DNA of 64,000 nucleotides from an uncultured Steroidobacter sp. (lineage in GTDB: Bacteria > Pseudomonadota > Gammaproteobacteria > Steroidobacterales > Steroidobacteraceae), in contig CALLKK010000018.1 in assembly GCA_938008435.1 (NCBI GenBank), forward strand, positions 253,571 through 317,570. Direction: 5' to 3'. The notes beneath the pieces are model-generated. The model had not been told where the DNA came from. It did not search any database and saw only the letters and a program-made list of their open reading frames with translations. Shown here piece by piece: positions 49,445-58,081 of the stretch. Positions within the stretch are counted from its first letter, which is position 1. Each line of letters begins with the position of its first letter. A program made the position numbers and the translations under genes.

Positions 49445-50089
49445 ATGTCTGACTATCTATCCGATCGCGAGCAGGAAGAGATACTGCGTAATTGGCTGCG
49501 CGATAACTGGCGCTGGATGTTCGGAGCCGTCGTGCTCGCGCTTGTCGCGATCGTGGGATCGCGCTCTTGGGAGTCGTACAAGACGCGGCGCGCCGAGCAG
49601 GCGGCAGCGGTGTTCGCGGAGTATCGTGCGGCGGACAACGAAGAGAGCCGCAAGAGCTCCTTCAGTCGTCTCGTGAGCGAGTTCAAGCGTTCGCCGTACG
49701 TTTGGCAGGCGCGGCTGCTCGAGGCCAAGGCGTATGTCGACGCCGGCAAGTACGAAGAAGCGGCCAGCGAGCTGCGCGCGGTCGTTGCGGAGGCGAAAGA
49801 CGATGAGCTCGTGCAGGTGGCGCGGCTGCGTCTTGCGCGCGTGCTGATTCAGCTCGGCAATCACGACGAGGCGCTGCGCTTGCTCAAGCCCGAGTCGGCG
49901 GGCGCGTTCGCCGCACAGGTGCGCGAGGTGCGCGGCGATGCGCTCTACGCCAAAGGGGACAGCGAAGGCGCGCGGGCCGAGTACGCCGCGGCGCTCGCGG
50001 CGGGCGCGGATGCGTTCACCGATCGGTCGCTGCTCGAAATGAAGCTGCAGCAAACCGGCGGCGCGGTCGCCGACGCGCGTACGCCATAG
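49445..50089 (+). CDS. yfgM: YfgM-like ancillary SecYEG/periplasmic chaperone protein
   Basis: A 214-residue protein with one N-terminal membrane helix (WMFGAVVLALVAIVGS, about 24-39) and a periplasmic TPR-like domain (YRAADNEESRKSSFSRLVSE, LRLARVLIQLGNHDEALRLL). In E. coli YfgM works with PpiD at the translocon. It ends ten bases before bamB. Start and length match the family. Confidence 0.9.
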   Translation: MSDYLSDREQEEILRNWLRDNWRWMFGAVVLALVAIVGSRSWESYKTRRAEQAAAVFAEYRAADNEESRKSSFSRLVSEFKRSPYVWQARLLEAKAYVDAGKYEEAASELRAVVAEAKDDELVQVARLRLARVLIQLGNHDEALRLLKPESAGAFAAQVREVRGDALYAKGDSEGARAEYAAALAAGADAFTDRSLLEMKLQQTGGAVADARTP

Positions 50090-50099
50090 AAGGTCTTCG

Positions 50100-51290
50100 A
50101 TGATGAAAGCATCGTTTCCCAAGCTCGTGCGACACCTCGTGGCATGCACGGCGCTGGCCGCGACCGGCATGCTCGTCGGTTGCAGCGACAAAGACGTGGA
50201 ACAGCCCGCCGAGCTCGTCGACTTTCAGGCGACGCGCAAGGTCGATCGGCTGTGGAGCGTGGGGCTCGGCGGCGACGCCAAGTACCTGCGGCTCGCGTTG
50301 CGGCCCACGGTGGTCGACGACGTGGTCTACGCCGCTTCGCACAAAGGCGAGGTCGTTGCGCTTTCCGCGAAGAACGGCCGGCGCTTGTGGAGCGTGAAGA
50401 CCAAGCTGCCGCTCTCGGCAGGACCCGAGGTGCACGAAGGTCTCGTGGTGCTCGGCTCGAACGACGGCGATGTGATCGCCTTGTCGGCAACGAACGGCGC
50501 GGAGATCTGGCGTCGCTCGGTGGCGAGCGAAATCCTCGCGCGTCCGCTCGTGGTACGCGATCTCGTGATCGTGCGCACCGTCAACGGCCGGCTCGAAGCA
50601 TTGTCGGCGACGGACGGCACGCCGCGTTGGTCGCTCGATGAGACGGTGCCGCGTTTGACGTTGCGCGGCACGGCGCCGCCGGTGCTGGCCGGCGATCGCA
50701 TCATCGCCGCGTTCGACAACGGCCGCGTGCTCGCGGTCGATCCGCGCACGGGCGATGTGCTGTGGGACACCGTCGTCAATGCGCCGAGCGGACGTACCGA
50801 GCTCGAGCGTCTGGCCGACATCGATGCGCCGCCGCGCGTGTCGGGCAACGACATCTTCGTGGTCGGTTTCCAGGGACGCATGGCGATGCTTGCGCTCGAT
50901 TCCGGACAAATCTGGTGGGCGCGCGACGCCTCGAGCTATCGCGGCTTTGCGATGGACGAGCGCACGATTTATCTGTCGAGCGCGGACGGCACGATCGTCG
51001 CGATGCGCCGCTCCGACGGCGGCGTGCTGTGGGAGCAGGATGCGCTCAAGCGTCGCGGATTGACCGCGCCGGCCGTCGACGGCGATGCGATCGTCGTCGG
51101 CGACTTCGAAGGCTTCTTGCACTGGCTCGACAAGTCGACGGGCGAGTTCGTCGCGCGCCACAAGACCGACGGCGAACGCATCACCAACGCGCCGGTGGCG
51201 AGCGAAGCGGGCGTGTTCGTGCAGACGGACGCCGGTCACGTGTTTGCGTTCAAGAGCCGCGTCAGCGCCGAGTCGGGCGTCGCGCAGTAG
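50100..51290 (+). CDS. bamB: Outer membrane protein assembly factor BamB
   Basis: Lipoprotein of the BAM complex, 396 residues. The lipobox is LVGCS near residues 25-29. The rest is an eight-blade PQQ-type propeller with repeated strands such as VVALSAKNGRRLWSVKT and VIALSATNGAEIWRRS. The start may be ATG 50100 or the next ATG at 50103; AGAAGG upstream allows either. It is flanked by yfgM and der in the conserved order. Confidence 0.94.
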   Translation: MMKASFPKLVRHLVACTALAATGMLVGCSDKDVEQPAELVDFQATRKVDRLWSVGLGGDAKYLRLALRPTVVDDVVYAASHKGEVVALSAKNGRRLWSVKTKLPLSAGPEVHEGLVVLGSNDGDVIALSATNGAEIWRRSVASEILARPLVVRDLVIVRTVNGRLEALSATDGTPRWSLDETVPRLTLRGTAPPVLAGDRIIAAFDNGRVLAVDPRTGDVLWDTVVNAPSGRTELERLADIDAPPRVSGNDIFVVGFQGRMAMLALDSGQIWWARDASSYRGFAMDERTIYLSSADGTIVAMRRSDGGVLWEQDALKRRGLTAPAVDGDAIVVGDFEGFLHWLDKSTGEFVARHKTDGERITNAPVASEAGVFVQTDAGHVFAFKSRVSAESGVAQ

Positions 51291-51326
51291 CCGTGCGATA
51301 GTCGCGCATCGTTTCAGTAGTGCCAT

Positions 51327-52715
51327 ATGTTGCCGGTCATCGCGCTCGTCGGTCGCCCCAACGTCGGTAAGTCGACGTTGTTCAATGTGCTGACCGGCAC
51401 CCGCGATGCTTTGGTCGCCGACGTCCCGGGTCTTACGCGCGATCGCAAGTACGGCTTCGGCAAGGTCGGGCCGGTGCCGTATCTCGTCGTCGACACGGGC
51501 GGGCTCGTCGCCGACGCGGAAGGTGTCGAAGAGCTGATGGCGCAGCAGACCCTGCGCGCCGTCGAAGAAGCGCATCGCGTGCTGTTTCTCGTCGATGCGC
51601 GCGAAGGGCTCGTCCCATCAGACCGCTTCGTCGCCGAGATCTTGCGAACGCGGGGCAAGGATGTCGTGCTCGTCGCCAACAAGGCCGAAGGGTTGGACCC
51701 TGCAACCGCGGCCGCTGAGTTCTACGAGCTCGGGCTCGGCGAGCCGCAAGCGATCTCGTCTGCGCACGGCGCCGGCGTGCGCGCGCTGATGGAGCGCGTG
51801 CTGGCGGGTTTCGAAGCGCCGCCGCAGGACGAGCGCGCCGACGCCGACAAGGAAATTCGCGTCGCGGTCATCGGGCGTCCCAACGTCGGCAAGTCCACCT
51901 TGATCAATCGTCTGCTCGGCGAAGAGCGGCTCGTTGCGTACGACCAGCCGGGCACCACGCGCGATGCGGTGTTCGTTCCCTTCGAGCGCGACGGCCGCAA
52001 GTACACGCTGATCGATACCGCGGGCGTGCGCCGCCGTTCGCGCATCGAAGAGGCGATCGAAAAATTCAGCGTCATCAAGGCGCTGCAGGCGGTCGATTCC
52101 GCGCACGTCGTGATCGGCGTGATCGACGCCCACGATACGGTCGCGGAGCAGGACGCGAGCTTGTTCGGCATGGTGGCCGAGCGCGGACGTGCGCTCGTCA
52201 TCGCGGTGAACAAGTGGGACAACATTCCCTCCGACAAGCGCGATGAGATTCGCACCGGGCTCGATCTGCGTCTGCCGTTCCTGGATTTCGCACCGATTCA
52301 TTTCATCTCGGCGCTGCACGGCACCGGCGTCGGCGAGCTCATGCGCGCCGTGGCCCATGCTTACGACGCCGCGATGCGCGAGATGCCGACGCCGGAGCTT
52401 ACGCGCGTGCTCGAAGCCGCAGTCGAGCAGCATCAGCCGCCGCTCGTGCGCGGACGGCGCATCAAGCTGCGCTATGCGCATCAGGGCGGGCGCAATCCGC
52501 CGATCATCGTCGTGCACGGCAATCAGGTGGAGCACGTGCCGGATGCCTATCGGCGCTACTTGAGCAATGTCTTTCGCCGGCATTTCCGGCTCGAAGGCAC
52601 GCCGGTGCGCGTCGAGTTCCGCTCGGACGAGAATCCGTTCGCCGGCAAGCGCAACGTGCTGACGGCGCGTCAGCGGCGCAAGCGTCAGCGGCTGATCAGA
52701 CGCGCGCGACGCTGA
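51327..52715 (+). CDS. der: GTPase Der (EngA)
   Basis: Double GTPase of 462 residues for 50S ribosome assembly. Two P-loops GRPNVGKST (about residues 8 and 185) each come with DTGG/DTAG and NKxE/NKWD motifs, followed by a KH-like C-terminal domain. ATG 51327 is clear. It is the last gene of the ndk block. A small TGAATCG/CGATTCA hairpin at 52742-52761 follows. Confidence 0.96.
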   Translation: MLPVIALVGRPNVGKSTLFNVLTGTRDALVADVPGLTRDRKYGFGKVGPVPYLVVDTGGLVADAEGVEELMAQQTLRAVEEAHRVLFLVDAREGLVPSDRFVAEILRTRGKDVVLVANKAEGLDPATAAAEFYELGLGEPQAISSAHGAGVRALMERVLAGFEAPPQDERADADKEIRVAVIGRPNVGKSTLINRLLGEERLVAYDQPGTTRDAVFVPFERDGRKYTLIDTAGVRRRSRIEEAIEKFSVIKALQAVDSAHVVIGVIDAHDTVAEQDASLFGMVAERGRALVIAVNKWDNIPSDKRDEIRTGLDLRLPFLDFAPIHFISALHGTGVGELMRAVAHAYDAAMREMPTPELTRVLEAAVEQHQPPLVRGRRIKLRYAHQGGRNPPIIVVHGNQVEHVPDAYRRYLSNVFRRHFRLEGTPVRVEFRSDENPFAGKRNVLTARQRRKRQRLIRRARR

Positions 52716-52799
52716 GCGCGGGAAGCGAAATTCGGAAAGCGTGAATCGAGAACGCGATTCAGCTGCTAGAGTCTACTGTTTGAGTTTCAGAGCCCACCC

Positions 52800-53900
52800 A
52801 TGACTGCCGCGCGCAAGATCTTGAAGCTCGATCGCCCGTTCGAGATGCGGCGGGGCGGAGCGCTGCACGACGTCGAGATTGCCTACGAGACGTGGGGCGA
52901 TCTCGCGTTCTGTCGCGACAACGCGATCCTCATCTTCACGGGGCTGTCGCCGTCGGCGCATGCGGCCTCGTCCACCGAGGATCCGTCGCCCGGCTGGTGG
53001 GAAGACATGATCGGACCGGGCCGGCCGATCGACACGCGTCGCTACTTCGTTATCTGCGTCAATTCGCTCGGCAGCCCGTTCGGCTCGACATCGCCCGCAT
53101 CGATCAATCCGGCAACGGGCCGGCCGTATCGGCTCACGTTCCCGGTGCTCACGGTCGAAGACATCGCACGCGCCGGCTATGAAGTTGCAACCGCGCTCGG
53201 CGTGAAGCAGCTTGCGGCCGTGATCGGCCCGTCGCTTGGCGGCATGACGGTGCTCGCGTATTGCGCGCTCTTCCCGGAGGCGGCGCGCACGATGATTTCG
53301 ATCTCCGCTTCGGCGCGCTCCTCGCCGTTTGCCATCGCGCTGCGCTCGCTGCAACGCGAGATGATCCGCCGCGATCCGCTGTGGAAGGACGGCAACTACG
53401 AACCCGATGCGATGCCGGTGAGCGGTATGCGCCTGGCGCGCAAGCTCGGCATGATCACGTACCGCTCGGCCAAGGAATGGGCGGTGCGTTTCGGACGCGA
53501 GCGCGCCAACGTCGAGCGCAAGCCCGGCGATCCGTTCGGCATCGACTTCGAGGTCGAGGCGTATCTCGAGAACCACGCGGTCAAGTTCACCGGGCAGTTC
53601 GATCCGAACTGTTACCTGTATCTCTCGCGCGCCATGGATTTGTTCGATCTCGCCGATCACGGCGGCTCGGTGGCCGAAGCATTGAAACGCTTCAAGGTCG
53701 AGCGCGCGCTCGTCATCGGCGTCGAAACGGATCTGCTGTTCCCGATCGAGCAGCAGGAGGAGCTCGCGGAAGGATTGAGCGCCGGCGGCCGCGACGTCAC
53801 ATTCGCACGCTTGCCGTCGCTGCAAGGCCACGATTCGTTCCTGGTGGATATGGATCGATTCAGGCCGGTGATCGGCGACTTCCTGAACGCGTCCACCTAG
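52800..53900 (+). CDS. metX: MetX-family O-acyltransferase, probably serine/homoserine O-succinyltransferase
   Basis: Alpha/beta-hydrolase of 366 residues. It transfers an acyl group to the hydroxyl of homoserine or serine for methionine or cysteine synthesis. The nucleophile elbow is GPSLGGM (about residues 144-150). The His-Asp partners are expected in LQGHDSFLVD and VIGVETDLLFP. Stretches such as TGLSPSAHAAS, VNSLGSPFGSTSPASINPATG and FDPNCYLYLSRAMD look closer to the xanthomonad serine O-succinyltransferase group than to classical acetyltransferases. Substrate assignment is from memory of that group and not proven. No met gene is adjacent. Confidence 0.85.
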   Translation: MTAARKILKLDRPFEMRRGGALHDVEIAYETWGDLAFCRDNAILIFTGLSPSAHAASSTEDPSPGWWEDMIGPGRPIDTRRYFVICVNSLGSPFGSTSPASINPATGRPYRLTFPVLTVEDIARAGYEVATALGVKQLAAVIGPSLGGMTVLAYCALFPEAARTMISISASARSSPFAIALRSLQREMIRRDPLWKDGNYEPDAMPVSGMRLARKLGMITYRSAKEWAVRFGRERANVERKPGDPFGIDFEVEAYLENHAVKFTGQFDPNCYLYLSRAMDLFDLADHGGSVAEALKRFKVERALVIGVETDLLFPIEQQEELAEGLSAGGRDVTFARLPSLQGHDSFLVDMDRFRPVIGDFLNAST

Positions 53901-53997
53901 CGCGAGGCGGCCGCCGCTGCGCGTCGGCAAGGCGGCTGCGCCGCATCAAGGAAGCCCGCGGCAGGGACATTGCTGGTGCAGCACAAGTATCTAAAGC

Positions 53998-54016
53998 AGG
54001 CGCGCAGCGCGCGCCT
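53998..54016 (+). terminator. Short GC hairpin between metX and bioA
   Basis: AGGCGCGC (53998-54005) pairs with GCGCGCCT (54009-54016) around AGC. It lies just before the conserved flank and heptad array of bioA, so it may belong to the repeat element and not be a terminator. Confidence 0.4.
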
Positions 54017-54020
54017 CTTG

Positions 54021-54062
54021 CTACAGCCTACAGCCTAGAGCCTACAGCCTACAGCCTAAGAC
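54021..54062 (+). repeat. Tandem heptad array directly upstream of bioA
   Basis: Units CTACAGC, CTACAGC, CTAGAGC, CTACAGC, CTACAGC, then a partial CTAAGAC. This is the most regular array in the window. It ends two bases before the bioA ATG, leaving no room for a Shine-Dalgarno. The left flank CCTCTTGCT (54014-54022) is shared with the arrays at 2009 and 30002. Confidence 0.9.
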
Positions 54063-54064
54063 GT

Positions 54065-55363
54065 ATGTCTCAACCATCCTCTCTTTCCTGGGCAGAACGC
54101 GATGCCGCCGTCGTGTGGCACGGCTTCACGCAGATGTCCTGCTACATCGAGAACGTGCCGGTAATCGTCGAGCGGGCCGAAGGGCGCGAGCTCATCGACG
54201 TCGACGGGCGTCGCTATCTCGATGCGATTTCGTCACTCTGGGTGACTACGCTCGGTCATCGTGTGCCGGAGCTCGATGAGGCGGTGCGCGAGCAGCTCGA
54301 TCGCATCGCGCATTCGACGATGCTCGGCAACGGCAATCGCATCGTCATCGAGCTCGCCGAAGCGCTCGCGCGCGTGGTGCCGATGGACAAGCCGCATTTC
54401 ATCTTTGCATCGGACGGTGCGGCGGCGGTGGAGCAGGCGCTCAAGATCGCATTCCAGTATTGGACGAATCAGGGCATTCGCGGCCGCACGACATATCTCG
54501 CCTTCGGCGACGCCTATCACGGCGACACAATGGGCGGCGTCTCGCTCGGCGGCGGTGGCTTCGGGACGGATATCTTCGATCCGCTGCGCTTCCCCGTGCT
54601 GCGTGCGCCATCGTTTCGCGATCCGAATGCGCTCGACATTGCGGCACAGATGGTCGAGCAGCATGCCGAGAAGCTCGCCGCCGTGGTCGTCGAGCCGCTC
54701 GTGCAAGGTGCGGCAGGTATGCTCGTTGCGGATCCGGCAAAGTTTGCGCGGCTGCGCGAGGCGTGCAGCAAGACAGGCGTGCTGCTCGTCTGCGACGAAG
54801 TGGCGACGGGTTTCGGGCGCACCGGCACGCTGTTCGCGTCCGAGCAATGCGGTTTGCGCCCCGATCTCATGTGCTTGGGCAAGGGGATCACCGGCGGCTA
54901 CTTGCCGATGTCGGCGACGGCGGCGAGCGATCGCGTGTATCGGGCGTTCCTCGGTCCCGACTTGAGCGAGAAGACGTTCTATCACGGCCATTCGTACGGC
55001 GGGAACGCGCTCGCGGCCGCGGTGGCGTTGCGGCACCTCGAGCTCTTCCAACGCTGGAACGTGCTCGACAACGTGCGCTCGCGTGCAGCCGAGCTCGGCG
55101 CCGCGCTTGCGCAGCGCATTCAGCCGCTCGCCGGTGTGCGTGAGATTCGCCAAGCGGGGCTCATGATGGCGATCGATCTCGCCAACGATTCGGCCGAGCG
55201 GCGTCTGGCGCGGCGCACTTGCGCAGCCATGGTTCGTCGCGGCGTGCTGGCGCGCTCGCTCGGCAGCAACATCATTCTCGTGCCGCCGCTTACGATCACG
55301 TCGGAAGAAATCGAACGCATCGTGGCGACGATGCAAGCGGCACTTGCCGAGGTACTGGCGTGA
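54065..55363 (+). CDS. bioA: Adenosylmethionine-8-amino-7-oxononanoate aminotransferase
   Basis: PLP aminotransferase of 432 residues for the third step of biotin synthesis (DAPA synthase). The PLP lysine is in CLGKGITGGYLPMSAT; CDEVATGFGRTG and YHGHSYGGNALAAAV are typical of BioA. ATG 54065 is forced by the N-terminus SQPSSLSWAERDAAVVWHGF. The upstream frame is open for 800 bases by chance only. The stop overlaps the bioF start. Confidence 0.92.
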   Translation: MSQPSSLSWAERDAAVVWHGFTQMSCYIENVPVIVERAEGRELIDVDGRRYLDAISSLWVTTLGHRVPELDEAVREQLDRIAHSTMLGNGNRIVIELAEALARVVPMDKPHFIFASDGAAAVEQALKIAFQYWTNQGIRGRTTYLAFGDAYHGDTMGGVSLGGGGFGTDIFDPLRFPVLRAPSFRDPNALDIAAQMVEQHAEKLAAVVVEPLVQGAAGMLVADPAKFARLREACSKTGVLLVCDEVATGFGRTGTLFASEQCGLRPDLMCLGKGITGGYLPMSATAASDRVYRAFLGPDLSEKTFYHGHSYGGNALAAAVALRHLELFQRWNVLDNVRSRAAELGAALAQRIQPLAGVREIRQAGLMMAIDLANDSAERRLARRTCAAMVRRGVLARSLGSNIILVPPLTITSEEIERIVATMQAALAEVLA

Positions 55364-56472
55364 GCACGTGGGACGAGTGGATTCGCGGCGAGCTCGATGC
55401 GGTTCGCGCGGCGAATCGCTGGCGGCGCACCGTTGCATTCGACGGCGACGGCCCGATCGGGCGGGTCGGCGAGCGTGAGGTCGTCACTTTCGCCTCGAAC
55501 GACTATCTCGGGCTCATCGCGCATCCCGAAGTGCGCCGCGCAGCGATCGAAGCCCTCGAAACTTTCGGCTCGGGCTCGGGCGCCTCGCGGCTGGTGACGG
55601 GCACGCGCTCGCTGCATCACCTGCTCGAGCAAGAGATCGCCGACTGGAAGGGCGTCGAAGCCGCGCTCGTGTTCCCGACCGGCTACGCGGCCAATCTCGG
55701 CGTGCTGCAAGTCTTCGGCACCGCCGAGGCGACGATCTTCAGCGACGAGCTCAATCACGCGTCGATCATCGACGGCTGCCGTCTCGCGAAAGCGCGCAAG
55801 GTCGTCTTTCGACACAACGACGCCGAACACTTGCGCGATCTCATGCGCGCAACGAGCGGCCGCAAGATCGTCGTCACCGAAGCGGTGTTCTCGATGGACG
55901 GCGACACTGCGCCGTTCGAGGCGCTGATCGACGTGTGCCGCGAGCACGAGGCGCTGCTAGTCGTCGACGAAGCGCACGCCGTGCTCAGCACGAATCTCAA
56001 GAGCGACTATCCCGGATACATTCGCGTCGGCACATTGTCGAAGACGCTCGGTGCGCTCGGCGGCTGGGTCGCTGCGACGCGCGCCGTGATCGATCTGCTC
56101 GTCAATCGTGCGCGCACGTTCATTTTCACGACGGCAGTGACGCCCGCCGACGCAGCGGCGGCGCGAGCGGCGCTGCGCGTCTACAGGAGCGACGAAGGCG
56201 ATCGCCTGCGCGCCCGCTTGCGCAAGTACGTGCAGACGCTTCGCCCCGGTCGTCCGTCGCCGATCGTACCCGTCATCATCGGTCCGGAAGCGGCGGCAAT
56301 CGAAGCGTCTGCGGCTTTGCTGGAAAAAGGCTTCTACGTGCCCGCGATTCGTCCGCCGACGGTTCCGCCCGGAACGTCGCGTCTGCGCGTCGCGCTGTCT
56401 GCCGCGCACACGCCCGAGATGATCGAACGCCTGCGCGATGCGTTGGCAGCCATCGCGCCTGACAGCTTGTAG
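55360..56472 (+). CDS. bioF: 8-amino-7-oxononanoate synthase
   Basis: PLP enzyme of 370 residues joining pimeloyl-thioester and alanine. NDYLGL, the histidines in NHASIIDG and DEAHAV, and the PLP lysine in GTLSKTLGALGG are present. The start is GTG 55360, overlapping the bioA stop (GTGA). bioD follows after two bases, so the three genes form a tight operon. Confidence 0.93.
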   Translation: MSTWDEWIRGELDAVRAANRWRRTVAFDGDGPIGRVGEREVVTFASNDYLGLIAHPEVRRAAIEALETFGSGSGASRLVTGTRSLHHLLEQEIADWKGVEAALVFPTGYAANLGVLQVFGTAEATIFSDELNHASIIDGCRLAKARKVVFRHNDAEHLRDLMRATSGRKIVVTEAVFSMDGDTAPFEALIDVCREHEALLVVDEAHAVLSTNLKSDYPGYIRVGTLSKTLGALGGWVAATRAVIDLLVNRARTFIFTTAVTPADAAAARAALRVYRSDEGDRLRARLRKYVQTLRPGRPSPIVPVIIGPEAAAIEASAALLEKGFYVPAIRPPTVPPGTSRLRVALSAAHTPEMIERLRDALAAIAPDSL

Positions 56473-56474
56473 CC

Positions 56475-57086
56475 ATGACGACACGGCATCGCATCGTTGT
56501 CGCCGGTACCGGTACGGAGATCGGCAAGACTTGGACCTCGGTGCAATTGTTGAAGCACCTGCGCGCGCAAGGACTGCGCGTGGCCGCGCGTAAACCCGCG
56601 CAATCATTCGAGCCGACGGATGCCACCACCGACGCCGATCAGCTCGCCGCGGCATCCGGCGAAGAGCCGTACACGGTCTGCCCGAAGCATCGCTGGTATG
56701 AGATTCCGATGGCGCCGCCGATGGCAGCAGATGCGCTCGGTCGTCCCCGCATCACGCTCGATGAGCTGATCGCCGAGACTCCCTGGCCGGCCGATGCCGA
56801 CGTCACGCTCATCGAGACGGCGGGCGGTTTGTGCTCGCCCATCGCGCACGATGCCGACAACCTTCAACTGATCCAACGCCTCGGCCCGACCAGCGTCCTC
56901 CTCGTTGCCGACGCCGGTCTCGGCACGCTCAACTCCGTGCGTCTGTGCCTGCGTGCCCTGGGTGACATTCCGACTACGGTCTTTCTCAACCGCTTCGATC
57001 CTGACAATCGGCTTCATTGTCTGAACAAGGAATGGCTGGAGCGGGACGGGGTCAGGGCGGTCGTGGAGATCGCCGGGCTTCCCTGA
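56475..57086 (+). CDS. bioD: Dethiobiotin synthetase
   Basis: ATP-dependent ring-closing enzyme of 203 residues in biotin synthesis. The P-loop is AGTGTEIGKTW near residues 10-20, slightly different from the usual TDTxVGKT. Lys in AARKPAQS, and ETAGGLCSP, are also typical. It ends the bioA-bioF-bioD operon. bioB and bioC are not in the window. Confidence 0.88.
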   Translation: MTTRHRIVVAGTGTEIGKTWTSVQLLKHLRAQGLRVAARKPAQSFEPTDATTDADQLAAASGEEPYTVCPKHRWYEIPMAPPMAADALGRPRITLDELIAETPWPADADVTLIETAGGLCSPIAHDADNLQLIQRLGPTSVLLVADAGLGTLNSVRLCLRALGDIPTTVFLNRFDPDNRLHCLNKEWLERDGVRAVVEIAGLP

Positions 57087-57224
57087 AGTCACTCGGATCG
57101 ACGCGGCAGCGATCGACCTATGGCCGCGCGCGTCAGTAGGGCGACACTCTAGAGGATTCCACGATACATTCCGGGGTGGCCGTTGTGGTTAGTTGCCGAC
57201 TCCGGCCGGGCATACCCGGAACGC

Positions 57225-57256
57225 GGCTTGTTGGCGCAGAGGCTTGTTGGCGCAGA
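57225..57256 (+). repeat. Perfect tandem duplication of a 16-bp unit
   Basis: GGCTTGTTGGCGCAGA occurs twice back to back in the gap between bioD and the VIT-family gene. This unit is unrelated to the heptad family. It may be a local replication-slippage product or a spaced protein-binding site. Confidence 0.8.
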
Positions 57257-57349
57257 GAGGATGCGTCTTGCAGCGGGCCTGCCGCCATGTGATCGCAGGC
57301 GGTGTCTCGGTCGAGCGCGTCGCCTCAAGAACGATAAAGCGAGCACCGC

Positions 57350-58042
57350 ATGAGAAGACACCGCGAAGTCCACCACACGCAACGCTCCGGTTGGTTGCGT
57401 GCGGCCGTGCTGGGGGCGAACGATGGCATCGTCTCGACCGCAAGCTTGATCCTTGGCGTAGCGGCAACCGGTACCACCCAAAAAGCGATCATCGTCGCCG
57501 GAGTCGCCAGTCTCGTTGCGGGAGCCATGTCGATGGCGGCGGGCGAGTACGTGTCGGTCAGCTCGCAAGCGGATACCGAAAAGGCTGATCTCGCGCTCGA
57601 GAAAAAGGAGCTGGCCGCAGACCCTGAGTACGAGCACGCGGAGCTGCGCGCCATCTACATCAAGCGCGGTCTGGATGAAGACCTCGCGGATCGCGTCGCC
57701 ACTCAGCTCATGGCGCGCGATGCGCTCGGCGCGCATGCACGCGACGAGCTCGGCATATCGGAGACGTTGCGGGCAAGGCCCGTGCAGGCCGCCATGGCCT
57801 CCGCTGCGTCGTTCGCGACCGGCGCGGCACTGCCGCTGTTGGCAGTCCTGCTGTTTCCGTTGTCTTGGATGATGTGGGGGATCGCGCTCAGCTCGCTCGC
57901 GTCCTTGGCGCTGTTAGGTGCGGTTGCAGCGCGCGCAGGCGGATCGCCGGTGCTCAAAGGCGTCGTCCGCGTGACGTTCTGGGGTGCGTTGGCGATGGCA
58001 GCGACCACCGCCGTGGGATCGCTGTTCGGCGTTGCTGCCTAG
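57350..58042 (+). CDS. VIT1/CCC1 family metal transporter
   Basis: Membrane protein of 230 residues. The first helix region GANDGIVSTASLILGVAAT and the second GAMSMAAGEYVSVSSQAD are family signatures. A cytosolic helical loop (about 75-130, rich in Glu/Asp) follows, then three C-terminal helices. Relatives carry iron or manganese; direction and ion are not certain here. It is alone, with the 16-bp tandem repeat about 100 bases upstream. No clear ribosome site before ATG 57350. Confidence 0.88.
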   Translation: MRRHREVHHTQRSGWLRAAVLGANDGIVSTASLILGVAATGTTQKAIIVAGVASLVAGAMSMAAGEYVSVSSQADTEKADLALEKKELAADPEYEHAELRAIYIKRGLDEDLADRVATQLMARDALGAHARDELGISETLRARPVQAAMASAASFATGAALPLLAVLLFPLSWMMWGIALSSLASLALLGAVAARAGGSPVLKGVVRVTFWGALAMAATTAVGSLFGVAA

Positions 58043-58081
58043 CGCCGATTAGCAGCGTCGAGCAATCCGCCGCGCTCGCCG

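Noticed and set aside
52716..52799. SAM-responsive riboswitch before the metX-like gene
   Set aside because: The gap is only 84 bases and shows just a small 7-bp hairpin.
54021..54062. CRISPR array
   Set aside because: Units are 7 bp with no spacers and no cas genes nearby; this is a simple tandem repeat.
53261..54064. Long N-terminal extension of bioA
   Set aside because: The frame is open only because it is out of phase within metX; the conserved BioA N-terminus starts at 54065.
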